Shown here piece after piece: positions 29,581-38,383 of a stretch of DNA of 64,000 nucleotides. Source of the DNA: Alcanivoracaceae bacterium (lineage in GTDB: Bacteria; Pseudomonadota; Gammaproteobacteria; Pseudomonadales; Alcanivoracaceae); NCBI GenBank assembly GCA_029212745.1, contig JARGOL010000002.1:392133-456132 (forward strand). The letters run 5' to 3'. A model generated the notes under the pieces. That model did not search any database and was not told the DNA's origin. It saw only the letters and a list, made by a program, of their open reading frames with translations. A program made the translations under genes and the position numbers. Position 1 is the stretch's first letter; each line of letters starts with the position of its first letter.

Positions 29581-30722
29581 TCAAGCAGAATATTCTCCTT
29601 GTAGATGACCATCGCGAAAATCTGATCGCGCTGGAGGCGATTCTTGAGTCGCCAAACCGTAACCTGGTTATGGTCACTTCAGGAAACGAAGCCCTGCAGA
29701 TGGCGCTGAAAAAGGATTTCTCGCTCGTCCTGCTGGACGTTCAGATGCCTGAAATGGACGGTTTTGAAGTCGCGGAGCTCCTGCGCAAGAACCGAAAGAC
29801 CCGCAATATTCCGATCATTTTTGTTACTGCAATCAGCAAGGAGAGCAAGTACGTGTTTCGCGGCTACGAGTGTGGTGCCGTGGACTACCTGTTCAAGCCG
29901 CTGGATCAGGACATTCTCATCGCCAAAGTGGAAGTGTTCCTCGACCTTGATATGCAGCGCCGCAAGCTGCAGCAGGCCGTGGTCCAGATGAAGCGTTTGA
30001 AAGACGAAAACGAACGACTTTTGAAAGCCATCGGTGAGGGCGTTGTTGGTACGGATGAAAAGGGCATTATCACCTTTTGTAATGACAGCGCCGCCACGCT
30101 GCTCGAAGCAGACCGGGATAAACTGGTGGGGCAGCCAGTGGACAAGCTGCTGTTTCGCAATGAAGAAGGAGCGGTGCGCTGGGACTGGAGCAACTCGCCA
30201 GTTATGGAGTGCTGCGCCGCCGGCCGGCGCTGGCAGAATGATACATCCCTGTACTGCCACGCCGGCAATGACCCCAAACTCCTTGAAATTACGGCATCAG
30301 CGGTTAATCAGCCGGAAGAAGAGTTCTCAGGATGCGTGCTTGTTGTCCGGGACATCACGGGAAGGGGGATGTCGGAGGCCGAGCAGCTGGCCCGTGAGCA
30401 GCGCCGCTTCCCACGCAAGAAAATGTACAAGGAAATGGTATTGTTCGATCGCGCCACTGGTGGCAATGTGGGCCGCCTTCTGAACGTCAGCGTTGACGGG
30501 TTCAAGCTGTCAACCCGCCAGGAAATCAAGGAAGGGCAGGAGTTTCAGCTCAGTGTGGTGCTTCCGGAGCAGATCCGGGGGGTCAATACCCTGAGCTTTT
30601 CGGCACGGAACATCTGGAGCAAGCAGCAGTCTACAGCAGGTGAGTTCAACGCCGGTTTCCAGTTCCTGGAGCTGAATGACACCGGGCGTGAGGTGATCGA
30701 AGCCCTTATGGAGAAATACTGA
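29577..30722 (+). CDS. Receiver-PAS-PilZ protein, predicted c-di-GMP effector
   Basis: 381 residues: receiver (1-125) with acceptor Asp54 in [16 protein letters not shown], coiled helix (127-150), PAS (about 150-262, [20 protein letters not shown] and [11 protein letters not shown]), and PilZ (about 276-377). The PilZ c-di-GMP signature is complete: R276-x3-R280 (RRFPR) and N303-x-S305-x-x-G308 (NVSVDG). It can therefore integrate phosphorylation with c-di-GMP level. Only 4 nt separate its stop from gspE, so expression is probably tied to the secretion genes. Confidence 0.9.
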   Translation: MIKQNILLVDDHRENLIALEAILESPNRNLVMVTSGNEALQMALKKDFSLVLLDVQMPEMDGFEVAELLRKNRKTRNIPIIFVTAISKESKYVFRGYECGAVDYLFKPLDQDILIAKVEVFLDLDMQRRKLQQAVVQMKRLKDENERLLKAIGEGVVGTDEKGIITFCNDSAATLLEADRDKLVGQPVDKLLFRNEEGAVRWDWSNSPVMECCAAGRRWQNDTSLYCHAGNDPKLLEITASAVNQPEEEFSGCVLVVRDITGRGMSEAEQLAREQRRFPRKKMYKEMVLFDRATGGNVGRLLNVSVDGFKLSTRQEIKEGQEFQLSVVLPEQIRGVNTLSFSARNIWSKQQSTAGEFNAGFQFLELNDTGREVIEALMEKY

Positions 30723-30726
30723 CACC

Positions 30727-32244
30727 ATGGATGCCCTGCAGGAACCAATGCTGCCAGAGGATGAGGAGCTGGACCTTTCGCTGTCCGGCTTGTTGCCATA
30801 CGGGTTCGCGCGGCGCTTCGGGATTCTTATCCGGCCGTCGGATGATGGCAGCGAACTGGTTTGTCGCCTGCCACTGGATGGCGCCGCACTGGCGGAGGTA
30901 CGGCGCTGGCACGATGACCTGCCGGCGCCGCGTTTTGTCGATGCAGCGGGCTTTGAAACCGCCCTTGCCATTGCCTACGAGCAGCAGCGGGGCGCCGCCG
31001 CTGAAGCGGCAGATGACCTGGCCGAGCTGGACCTGACCTCGCTCGCCGAGGCCGTCCCGGAAACCGCCGACCTGCTTGAGCAGGAAGATGATGCGCCGAT
31101 TATCCGCTTGATCAATGCCTTGCTGCAGGAGGCGATCCGGGAGAACGCCTCGGATATCCATATCGAGACATTCGAGAAACGCCTGATCGTCCGTATGCGG
31201 GTCGATGGTGTCCTGCGTGAAGTGCTGACACCGCGGCGGGAGCTGGCGCCATTGCTGGTCAGCCGGATCAAGGTCATGGCGCGCCTTGATATTGCCGAGA
31301 AGCGTGTGCCGCAGGATGGCCGTATTTCATTGCGCCTGGGCGGCCGTGATGTGGATGTCCGGGTCTCTACCATGCCCTCCAGCAACGGCGAACGGGTGGT
31401 ACTGCGACTGCTCGACAAGCAGGCCGGGCGCCTGGACCTGTCGCACCTGGGGATGGGCGCGGAAACCCTGGGGCCGCTGAAGGACCTGATCTACAAGCCG
31501 CATGGCATCATCCTGGTCACAGGTCCCACCGGTTCCGGTAAAACCACTACCCTTTACGCCTCGCTGACCGACCTGAATGACAGTTCGCGCAATATCCTCA
31601 CGGTGGAGGACCCGATCGAATACCAGCTTGAGGGTATCGGCCAGACCCAGGTGAACCCGAAGGTGGACATGACGTTTGCCCGCGGGCTGCGCGCCATCCT
31701 GCGCCAGGACCCGGATGTCGTGATGGTGGGTGAGATCCGTGACCTGGAAACGGCTGAAATCGGCGTTCAGGCCTCCCTGACCGGCCACCTGGTGCTCAGC
31801 ACGCTACACACCAATTCAGCCGTTGGCGCCGTGACGCGTTTGCAGGATATGGGCATCGAGCCGTTCCTGCTTTCATCCTCCCTTCTGGGCGTGCTGGCGC
31901 AGCGGCTGGTTCGCCTGCTGTGCCCCGACTGCAAGCAGCCCGCTGACCTGACTGATGGCGAGCGTCGCCTGATGGGCCTGTCTGACGGCGAGTCGGTGAC
32001 GGTCTACCGGCCTGCCGGGTGTGAGCACTGCAACCAGCTTGGATACCGTGGTCGTACCGGCATCTATGAACTGGTGGTGGTTGATGACACCATGCGCCAG
32101 CTGATCCACGACAAGGCCTCGGAACAGTCCCTGGAGCGACAGGCCAGGACCTTCACGCCGAGTATCCGCACGGATGGATGGCGCAAGGTGATGCTGGGCG
32201 ATACCAGTATCGAGGAAGTGCTGCGCGTAACGCGCGAAAACTGA
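30727..32244 (+). CDS. gspE: GspE, type II secretion ATPase
   Basis: 505-residue cytoplasmic ATPase driving pseudopilus assembly. N1E domain at the start ([20 protein letters not shown]), N2E about 95-230, Walker [16 protein letters not shown] near residue 262, Asp box, Walker [16 protein letters not shown], His box [11 protein letters not shown], and the zinc tetracysteine CPDC/CEHC near 399-440. The N-terminus is XcpR-like and lacks the RLG-type MshE c-di-GMP motif. ATG at 30727 follows the PilZ gene stop by 4 nt with only a distant GGAG, suggesting translational coupling. Confidence 0.96.
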   Translation: MDALQEPMLPEDEELDLSLSGLLPYGFARRFGILIRPSDDGSELVCRLPLDGAALAEVRRWHDDLPAPRFVDAAGFETALAIAYEQQRGAAAEAADDLAELDLTSLAEAVPETADLLEQEDDAPIIRLINALLQEAIRENASDIHIETFEKRLIVRMRVDGVLREVLTPRRELAPLLVSRIKVMARLDIAEKRVPQDGRISLRLGGRDVDVRVSTMPSSNGERVVLRLLDKQAGRLDLSHLGMGAETLGPLKDLIYKPHGIILVTGPTGSGKTTTLYASLTDLNDSSRNILTVEDPIEYQLEGIGQTQVNPKVDMTFARGLRAILRQDPDVVMVGEIRDLETAEIGVQASLTGHLVLSTLHTNSAVGAVTRLQDMGIEPFLLSSSLLGVLAQRLVRLLCPDCKQPADLTDGERRLMGLSDGESVTVYRPAGCEHCNQLGYRGRTGIYELVVVDDTMRQLIHDKASEQSLERQARTFTPSIRTDGWRKVMLGDTSIEEVLRVTREN

Positions 32245-32263
32245 CCGTCTACGGTGCCTGTCC

Positions 32264-33484
32264 ATGCCCGCATTTGAATACCGCTCCCTCGACCAGAATG
32301 GCAAGGTCAAGAAAGGCGTTGTAGAGGCTGACAGCGCCCGTCAGGCGCGCCAGCAGATCAAGGGGCGTGGCTGGGTGCCGCTTGAGGTGTCCGCCAGCCG
32401 CGAAAACAAGCAACCCAAGGGCCTGGCCGATCGTCTCAGCCTCACCGGCCGGCTCAAGCTGGCTGAACAGGCACTGGTGACGCGACAGCTGGCAACGCTG
32501 ATTCGCGGTGGCCTGCCGGTGGAGCAGGCACTGGCAGCGGTGGCCCGGCAGACAGAACAGCCGCGGGTGGAGCGTATAATCCTGGGTGTCCGCTCGCGGG
32601 TCATGGAGGGTTTTGGCCTGGCAGCCAGCATGGCCGAGTTTCCCCGCGCGTTTCCGGAGCTGTATCGCGCCACCGTGGCAGCCGGCGAGCAGAGTGGCCA
32701 TCTTGAACAAGTGCTCGAGCAACTGTCCGATTATCTTGAGACTCGCCAGGATACCGGCCGCTCGGTGAGCCAGGCGATGGTCTACCCGGCGTTCATCATG
32801 GGCTTTTCGGTGCTGGTCATCATCTTCCTGATGTCCTTTGTGGTGCCGAAAATGGCCGAAGTTTTCAACAATATGGACCAGCAGCTGCCCCTGCTGACAC
32901 GCATTACCATCGGTGCGTCAGAGTTTGTACAGAACTGGCTCTGGCTGATCGTGCTGCTCGCCGTAGTGGCGGTGGTGGCGTTCCTGCGCGCCATGCGCCA
33001 GCCCGCCTTCCGCAAACGTGTGCATATACAGCTGTTAGCTATTCCGGTGGTTGGCGCGTTGATCCGCACGGCAGACAGCGCCCGCCTCGCCGGCACACTG
33101 GCGATTCTTTCGCGCAGTGGGGTGCCCCTGGTAGAGGCACTGGGCATTTGTACCCAGGTGGTGGGGAATATCGCTATCCGGGAATCCGTGGCGGACGCCA
33201 CACGCCAGGTTCGCGAGGGCGGCTCCCTGAGCAAGGCGCTTGAGCGCAGTGGCTGGTTTTCACCCATGCTGGTGCAGATGATCGCCAGCGGGGAGCAATC
33301 CGGCGAGCTGGAGCAGATGCTTCTGCGCGCGGCGGATTACCAGGAGCGCAACCTGGCCAGCTCGGTCCAGGCCATGGTCAATCTGCTCGGCCCGGTCATG
33401 TTGCTGGCCATGGCTGGCGTGGTAATGCTGGTAGTATTGTCAGTGATTCTGCCGATGCTGAATCTCAATTCATTCGCAACCTGA
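32264..33484 (+). CDS. gspF: GspF, type II secretion inner-membrane platform protein
   Basis: 406-residue polytopic protein with two GspF domains, the first around 70-190 and the second around 275-395, and three TM helices (about 170-195, 220-240, 375-400). It begins MPAFEYRSLDQNGKVKKGVV, typical of the family; EQSGHLEQVLEQLSDYLE and GEQSGELEQMLLRAADYQE are the duplicated signature. It binds GspE and GspL. Confidence 0.96.
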   Translation: MPAFEYRSLDQNGKVKKGVVEADSARQARQQIKGRGWVPLEVSASRENKQPKGLADRLSLTGRLKLAEQALVTRQLATLIRGGLPVEQALAAVARQTEQPRVERIILGVRSRVMEGFGLAASMAEFPRAFPELYRATVAAGEQSGHLEQVLEQLSDYLETRQDTGRSVSQAMVYPAFIMGFSVLVIIFLMSFVVPKMAEVFNNMDQQLPLLTRITIGASEFVQNWLWLIVLLAVVAVVAFLRAMRQPAFRKRVHIQLLAIPVVGALIRTADSARLAGTLAILSRSGVPLVEALGICTQVVGNIAIRESVADATRQVREGGSLSKALERSGWFSPMLVQMIASGEQSGELEQMLLRAADYQERNLASSVQAMVNLLGPVMLLAMAGVVMLVVLSVILPMLNLNSFAT

Positions 33485-33499
33485 AAAAGGTTTGAAGAT

Positions 33500-33934
33500 A
33501 TGCGTACTAATGGACTGTCAGTGATGCGCCAGCGTGGTTTTACCCTGCTGGAAATCATGGTGGTAGTAATCATCATTGGCCTTTTGGCGGCTATCGTGGC
33601 GCCCAACGTGATTGGCCAGAGTGACAAGGCGCGTGTGGAAATAGCGCGCACCAACATGGCTGCACTGGGCAGTGCCCTTGATCTCTACAAGCTGGACAAC
33701 GGCAAGTACCCGACCACCGAGCAGGGCCTGCAGGCTCTGGTCGAGGCGCCCACGGACGCGAAAAACTGGACCGAACCCTACATCAAGAAGGAGCCGGTGG
33801 ATCCCTGGCAGAATGAGTATGTGTATATCAGCCCGGGTCTGGATGGCCCCTATGACCTCTACTCGCTCGGCGCAGACGGCCAGGAAGGCGGCGAGGGCGT
33901 CAATGCTGACATCAGTCTCAACGAGTCGCGCTAG
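33500..33934 (+). CDS. gspG: GspG, major pseudopilin
   Basis: 144-residue precursor cleaved by the prepilin peptidase after Gly in QRG-FTLLEIMVVVIIIG; Glu5 of the mature form is present. The C-terminal globular part carries the GspG signature NGKYPTTEQGLQALVEAP and the calcium loop region DPWQNEYVYISPGLDGPYDL. Principal pilin of the T2SS piston. Its end overlaps the gspH start. Confidence 0.97.
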   Translation: MRTNGLSVMRQRGFTLLEIMVVVIIIGLLAAIVAPNVIGQSDKARVEIARTNMAALGSALDLYKLDNGKYPTTEQGLQALVEAPTDAKNWTEPYIKKEPVDPWQNEYVYISPGLDGPYDLYSLGADGQEGGEGVNADISLNESR

Positions 33935-34538
33935 TCCCGGCAGGCTGTGCAGGCAGGGCGGTTTTTCCCTGCTGGAATTGCTGGTGGTGGTGGTCCTGTT
34001 GGGCATGCTGATGATGGTCATGGTGCCGCGCCTGATACGCGACGATACCGGCCGGCAGTTGCAGCAGGAATCAGCACGTATCAGCGACATGGTCAGTCAG
34101 CTCACCGAGCAGGCACTTTTCCGCGGTGACCTGCTGGCCCTGCGCCTGGAAACGGATGCTGTGGAGCCGCTTCGGTATGACTGGCAGGAGGAGGCGTTCG
34201 TTGCATTTGAAACCGGGCCGTTGCGCCGCCATGGGCTGCCCGAAGGCGTCAGCCTGGAGTGGGACACGGTGGCGCCGGCAGACGATGGGCAACCGAGCCT
34301 TGCGGATGCAGCCGAGGTGATCCTGGACGATGGGGAGGAGCCCGGCGAAGAGCCTGAGCCGTTGCCGCAGGTCTTTTTCTTTCCCAGCGGCGAAGTGTCG
34401 CCGATTACATTGCGCCTGTACGCCCCCGACACGGTGTTCGAGGAAGAGCTGCATATCACCAGCATCGGCACCAGCGAGTCTGACCGGGATGGACGTGAGT
34501 TCGGGGACCAGGAGCAGGCCGAGGAAGCCCTTCAATGA
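33903..34538 (+). CDS. gspH: GspH, minor pseudopilin
   Basis: 211 residues starting at the ATG at 33903, which overlaps gspG by 32 nt and gives a short leader ending QGG-FSLLELLVVVVLLG with Glu5. The globular domain shows GDLLALRLETDAVEPLRYDW and PQVFFFPSGEVSPITLRL, as in GspH. An acidic insertion (LDDGEEPGEEPEPLP, about 135-150) is notable. Overlaps gspI by ATGA. Confidence 0.92.
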   Translation: MLTSVSTSRASPGRLCRQGGFSLLELLVVVVLLGMLMMVMVPRLIRDDTGRQLQQESARISDMVSQLTEQALFRGDLLALRLETDAVEPLRYDWQEEAFVAFETGPLRRHGLPEGVSLEWDTVAPADDGQPSLADAAEVILDDGEEPGEEPEPLPQVFFFPSGEVSPITLRLYAPDTVFEEELHITSIGTSESDRDGREFGDQEQAEEALQ

Positions 34539-34933
34539 CCAGGAAGAGCGGACCACAGACCGGCTTTACACTCATCGAGGTGCTTGTCGCCATCAGCGTC
34601 ATGGCATTGCTGATGGCAGGCATCGCCAACACGGTGGGCAGCAGTGCCAATGGCTACGGCCGGGTCAACGAGAAGTTCCTGGCCTGGATGGTGGCATCGG
34701 ACAAGCTGGTGGAACTTCAGGTCTACAACCAGTTCCCCGCAACCGGCACCCAGGACAGTACGGTGGAGCGCTTTGACCGTCGCTGGCGAGTGCGCACCAC
34801 TGTCACTGAGGGGCCGTACCCGGATACCCGCCGTGTCGATATCAGCGTCGGCCCGGAGGCCGGTTTCGGCGAGGATGCCAGAGTCGTCCTCGAGCAGGCC
34901 ACCCTGGTGGGAAAGCCCTATGACCGTACCTAG
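34535..34933 (+). CDS. gspI: GspI, minor pseudopilin
   Basis: 132-residue precursor with cleavage site QTG-FTLIEVLVAISVMAL and Glu5, followed by the GspI fold (WMVASDKLVELQVYN, WRVRTTVTEGPYPDTRRVDI). With GspJ, GspK and GspH it forms the pseudopilus tip. Overlaps gspJ by 14 nt. Confidence 0.94.
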   Translation: MTRKSGPQTGFTLIEVLVAISVMALLMAGIANTVGSSANGYGRVNEKFLAWMVASDKLVELQVYNQFPATGTQDSTVERFDRRWRVRTTVTEGPYPDTRRVDISVGPEAGFGEDARVVLEQATLVGKPYDRT

Positions 34934-35570
34934 CAGGCGAAAGCTGGCGAGTGGCTTCACGCTGCTCGAGGTGCTGGTGGTCACCTTCCTGTTCAGTCTC
35001 GTCTTCATATTTGCGCTACGCATTGTTTCCGTTTCCCTGGATGACGCAGACAGGCTCGAGGACCATGGCCAGCGTCTCACCGCCCAGCAGCGCGCAATTA
35101 CCTTCCTGACCATGGATTTCGAGCAGGCCATTGCGCGCCCGGTGCGGGATGCCTATGGCACCGAGGAGCCGGCCATGATGTCACTGCCCGACGGCGGGGT
35201 TGCCTTCACCCGGCTCGGCTGGGCCAATCCGTTTGACCTGCGCCCGCGCAGCCAGCTGCAGCGCGTCAGCTATGTGTTGGTGGACGGCGAACTGCGCCGC
35301 TATCACCGGCCCCTGCTGGACGCCACAACCGGTGTGGAAGAGGAGAAGGTCGTCCTGCTGGATGGCGTAGAGTCATTTACGGTGCGCTACCTGGAGCGCA
35401 GCAGCACAACGGATGAGCTTGAGTGGGCACAGTTCTGGCCGCCTGACAGCAGTGCGCAGACGGCCATGTTGCTGCAACCGCTGCCAGCCAGCGTCGAGGT
35501 GGATATCACCCTGGAGAACGGCTACAGCCTGCACCGGTACTTCCGCATGGTGGTGAACCCATGGTTGTAG
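34920..35570 (+). CDS. gspJ: GspJ, minor pseudopilin
   Basis: 216 residues from the ATG at 34920; leader MTVPSRRKLASG then FTLLEVLVVTFLFSLVFIFA with Glu5. Family features: QRAITFLTMDFEQAIARPVR, FTRLGWANPFDLRPRSQLQR and RVSYVLVDGELRRYH. Further upstream starts fall inside gspI. Overlaps gspK by 10 nt. Confidence 0.95.
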   Translation: MTVPSRRKLASGFTLLEVLVVTFLFSLVFIFALRIVSVSLDDADRLEDHGQRLTAQQRAITFLTMDFEQAIARPVRDAYGTEEPAMMSLPDGGVAFTRLGWANPFDLRPRSQLQRVSYVLVDGELRRYHRPLLDATTGVEEEKVVLLDGVESFTVRYLERSSTTDELEWAQFWPPDSSAQTAMLLQPLPASVEVDITLENGYSLHRYFRMVVNPWL

Positions 35571-36631
35571 GGCAGCGCGGCGTAATCCTGGTTGTGGTTT
35601 TGCTGGTGCTGGCCGTGGTCGCCGCCATCAGCACGGAGATCATATATCGGGCCATGCAGACCACCCAGCGCACCAATAACCTGTTGCAGTGGGACAAGCG
35701 TTACCAGTACGCCATGGCCGCCGAACAGGTGGCCCTGCAGGCATTGATCGACGACCTGGAAGATGACGACAAGGATGGTACCTTCCTCGATGACTGTGTT
35801 GACGAAAAGTGGGCCATCAAGCTCCCGCCGACGCCATACCACGACGCTTTCATTGCCGCTTCTGTCCAGGATCTGCAGGGCCGTTTCAACCTCAATAGCC
35901 GGGTGGTCGATAATGCAGGCGCCGGGGAAGCGGATATGAGCCAGCGCGATGCGCTGTTCAGGCTGCTCGGTTCGCTGATGGACGACGCAACCGCCGCGCC
36001 GGCACTGGCGGACGAGATGGTGGACTGGCTCGACAGCGACCTGCTGGTGACCGGCGCCAACGGGGCGGAGGATGCTGAGTACCGGAACCGGCGCACGCCG
36101 AACATGCCGATCCTGCACGAATCTGAAATGCGGGCGCTGCGGTCGTTCCCGGCCACCCAGCAGAGCAACCCCTTTTTCTGGAGCTACTTTACAGCGCTGC
36201 CGGCAGGCGCGCGCCTGAACGTGAACACCGCTCCGCAACCCGTGCTGGAGGCGGTGCTGGGGCAGGGATCTGCGGCTGCCACGGATATCGTCAAGAATCG
36301 CCAGGAGGGCCCGTACGGTGACGTGGCAGATGTGCTTTCCCTGCCGGCCATACAGGCGCTGCCTGAGGACCAGAGGAAAACGCTGGCTGACCGGCTGGTG
36401 GTGGCGTCGGAATACTTCCAGGTGGTGGTGGACGTGCGCGTTGAAGACACGGTGTCACGTCTGGTAACACGCATCCACCGGCCACAGCAGGGGCAGACCC
36501 GGGTTTTTTCCCGCGCCGTGATCCCGATACTGGGCCCGCTGGAGCCGCAATGTCACCCGCAGTACCAGTCGGCCGGGCAATCTGGCGGTCCCGGCATCAC
36601 CCCGGGTGGCGTTGGCGCGGCCGGCTCGTAA
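35561..36631 (+). CDS. gspK: GspK, minor pseudopilin at the tip
   Basis: 356 residues with a short leader MVVGQRG and hydrophobic segment VILVVVLLVLAVVAAIST. Glu5 is absent, which is characteristic of GspK and not an error. The large helical domain shows DLQGRFNLNSR, ADEMVDWLDSD, RRTPNMPILHESEMRALRSF and LNVNTAPQPVLEAVL. A proline/glycine-rich tail follows about residue 335. 73 nt separate it from gspL, the widest gap in this run. Confidence 0.94.
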   Translation: MVVGQRGVILVVVLLVLAVVAAISTEIIYRAMQTTQRTNNLLQWDKRYQYAMAAEQVALQALIDDLEDDDKDGTFLDDCVDEKWAIKLPPTPYHDAFIAASVQDLQGRFNLNSRVVDNAGAGEADMSQRDALFRLLGSLMDDATAAPALADEMVDWLDSDLLVTGANGAEDAEYRNRRTPNMPILHESEMRALRSFPATQQSNPFFWSYFTALPAGARLNVNTAPQPVLEAVLGQGSAAATDIVKNRQEGPYGDVADVLSLPAIQALPEDQRKTLADRLVVASEYFQVVVDVRVEDTVSRLVTRIHRPQQGQTRVFSRAVIPILGPLEPQCHPQYQSAGQSGGPGITPGGVGAAGS

Positions 36632-36704
36632 GGCTGGGCAACGGCCTCGAACCGCCACGCAAACGCCAGTAAACTAGGCGCCATTACTGACACGAGGACG
36701 ATAC

Positions 36705-37859
36705 GTGCCCGAATTGCTAGTCATTGCCCCGCCGGGCGCCGTCAGGCCCGATCCCGATGCCACGCAGCGTTGGTGGTTCGTTGACACGGACGGCGACGCG
36801 TTCAGCGGTAATCTTGCTGATCTCGCCGAGCGGGCGGAGGGTGAGCCAGTGGTTGTCGTGCTGTCTGCGGCAGATGTGCTGGTGTCCCGGGTAACCCTGG
36901 CCAAGAAGCAGGCCCGTCATATTGCCCGGGTAGTACCTTTCCTGCTGGAAGACCAGTTGCTGGTGGCCCCGGAAGGGCAATGGTTTTCCTGGGGCGAGGG
37001 TGACGCGGGGGAGTACCCGGTGGCGGCCATCGACAGGGAGGCCCTGTCGACACTGCTGGGACGGTTGCGTGATGCCGGGCTCAGCGTGAAGAGCATGCGC
37101 ATTGATGCGCTGGAACTGGGCGATACGGGGCCCGGCCTGGTGTCCCTGGAGGATGGTTTGACGCTGGTTCTGGTGTCGCCGTCCTCGGCGCTGGTACTGC
37201 CGGATGCGCATCTTGATGCCTATGTGGGCGAACAGGCGCCCCTGGGTGACCTGAGGCCGGTCCTGGCGCCCGCCGAGTACCGTGATGCATTGCGTCAGCG
37301 GGTTGCGGGAAAGCCGGCTGTGGAATTGCTGCATGGCCCTTTCCGGGTGCGACAGCGCCCGCGCGCCAATCAGGCAAAACCCGTGGACACGGCATGGCGC
37401 ACGTTTGCCTTGTTCGTGGCGGCCACCGTGGTAGTCGGCTTGCTGCTGGTTGCCTTCCAGGGCTTCCAGTACCGCAGCGCCGCTGATGATCTGCGTGCCC
37501 GCGCCAGTGCCTCCTACGAGGACCTGTTCCCCGGCGATCGTGCCACCGCCAAGCTGGAGCGACAGTTCCAGCGCCGCCTGCAAATGGCTGGAGGTGGCGC
37601 CACTGACGGCGGGTTCCTGGCATTGATGGAGCCGGTGGGCGAGGCCATCAGTAGCGTGCGCGACAAGGGCGTGTCACCGCGCAGCATCCAGTACAGCGAG
37701 CGTGACGGTAATCTGGTCCTCGAGCTGTCCGCGCCCGACTACGAGATGCTGCAGACATTGCAATCCGACATTGAAAACCGTGGCCTGGCGGCAGAAATCG
37801 CCAACTACCGAAACCAGGGCAAGCAGGTCACGGCGTTATTGAAGGTGCAGGGCTCATGA
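36705..37859 (+). CDS. gspL: GspL, type II secretion assembly-platform protein
   Basis: 384 residues. The cytoplasmic actin-like domain (about 1-225) binds GspE: LSAADVLVSRVTLAKKQARH, VPFLLEDQLLVAPEGQWFS. A single TM (about 227-248, FALFVAATVVVGLLLVAFQ) leads to a periplasmic ferredoxin-like domain that pairs with GspM. The start is GTG at 36705. Overlaps gspM by ATGA. Confidence 0.93.
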   Translation: MPELLVIAPPGAVRPDPDATQRWWFVDTDGDAFSGNLADLAERAEGEPVVVVLSAADVLVSRVTLAKKQARHIARVVPFLLEDQLLVAPEGQWFSWGEGDAGEYPVAAIDREALSTLLGRLRDAGLSVKSMRIDALELGDTGPGLVSLEDGLTLVLVSPSSALVLPDAHLDAYVGEQAPLGDLRPVLAPAEYRDALRQRVAGKPAVELLHGPFRVRQRPRANQAKPVDTAWRTFALFVAATVVVGLLLVAFQGFQYRSAADDLRARASASYEDLFPGDRATAKLERQFQRRLQMAGGGATDGGFLALMEPVGEAISSVRDKGVSPRSIQYSERDGNLVLELSAPDYEMLQTLQSDIENRGLAAEIANYRNQGKQVTALLKVQGS

Positions 37860-38383
37860 ATAGCTCACAAAAAGCATTGCTGCAGCGAGGACGCCACCTG
37901 GTGGACACCGCCCAGGCCTGGTATGGCTCTCGCGAGAGTCGCGAGCAGCGGGCGTTGCAGGTGCTGGCACTGGCGTTGGTGCTGTTCATACTTTACTTCC
38001 TCATTGTCATGCCCGTGTTCCACTATCGTGCTGATGCCCGTGCCCGTTTTGAAAACAACGCCCAGCTTTACCAGTGGATAGAGGCAAACCGTCCGGCCAT
38101 GCAGGCTGCCGCACAGAATGCGCCGGTGTCGGCAGCCGCCGGGGACTGGGTCGCACGCGTCAATGCAGCGGCGTCCCAGGCTGGGATAGCGCTGAAAGGA
38201 GCAAGTCCTGAAGGGGACAACGCGGTCCGTGTACAGATGGAAGACCAGCCGTTCGCCGCTGTGGTTGGCTGGCTGGATACCATGCAACGCGACTATGGCG
38301 GACAGATCCGCTCGATCAACATTACCCCGGGCGGCGCCTCTGGCACCGTGAGCTTGCGTGCCACCCTCCAGGGGGCCCTTTGA
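37856..38383 (+). CDS. gspM: GspM, type II secretion platform protein
   Basis: 175 residues: short cytoplasmic N-terminus with YGSRESREQRALQ, one TM (about 42-60, LALALVLFILYFLIVMPVF) and a periplasmic ferredoxin-like domain. Membership rests on length, topology, the motif before the TM and position after gspL. No gspN or prepilin-peptidase gene follows; the next gene begins at a TTG inside the gspM stop. Confidence 0.9.
   Translation: MNSSQKALLQRGRHLVDTAQAWYGSRESREQRALQVLALALVLFILYFLIVMPVFHYRADARARFENNAQLYQWIEANRPAMQAAAQNAPVSAAAGDWVARVNAAASQAGIALKGASPEGDNAVRVQMEDQPFAAVVGWLDTMQRDYGGQIRSINITPGGASGTVSLRATLQGAL

Noticed and set aside
30000-30722. MshE-type c-di-GMP motif in GspE as the reason for linkage with PilZ
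   Set aside because: The GspE N-terminus reads as an XcpR-like N1E domain without the RLG-type motif, so a direct c-di-GMP-binding ATPase is not supported.
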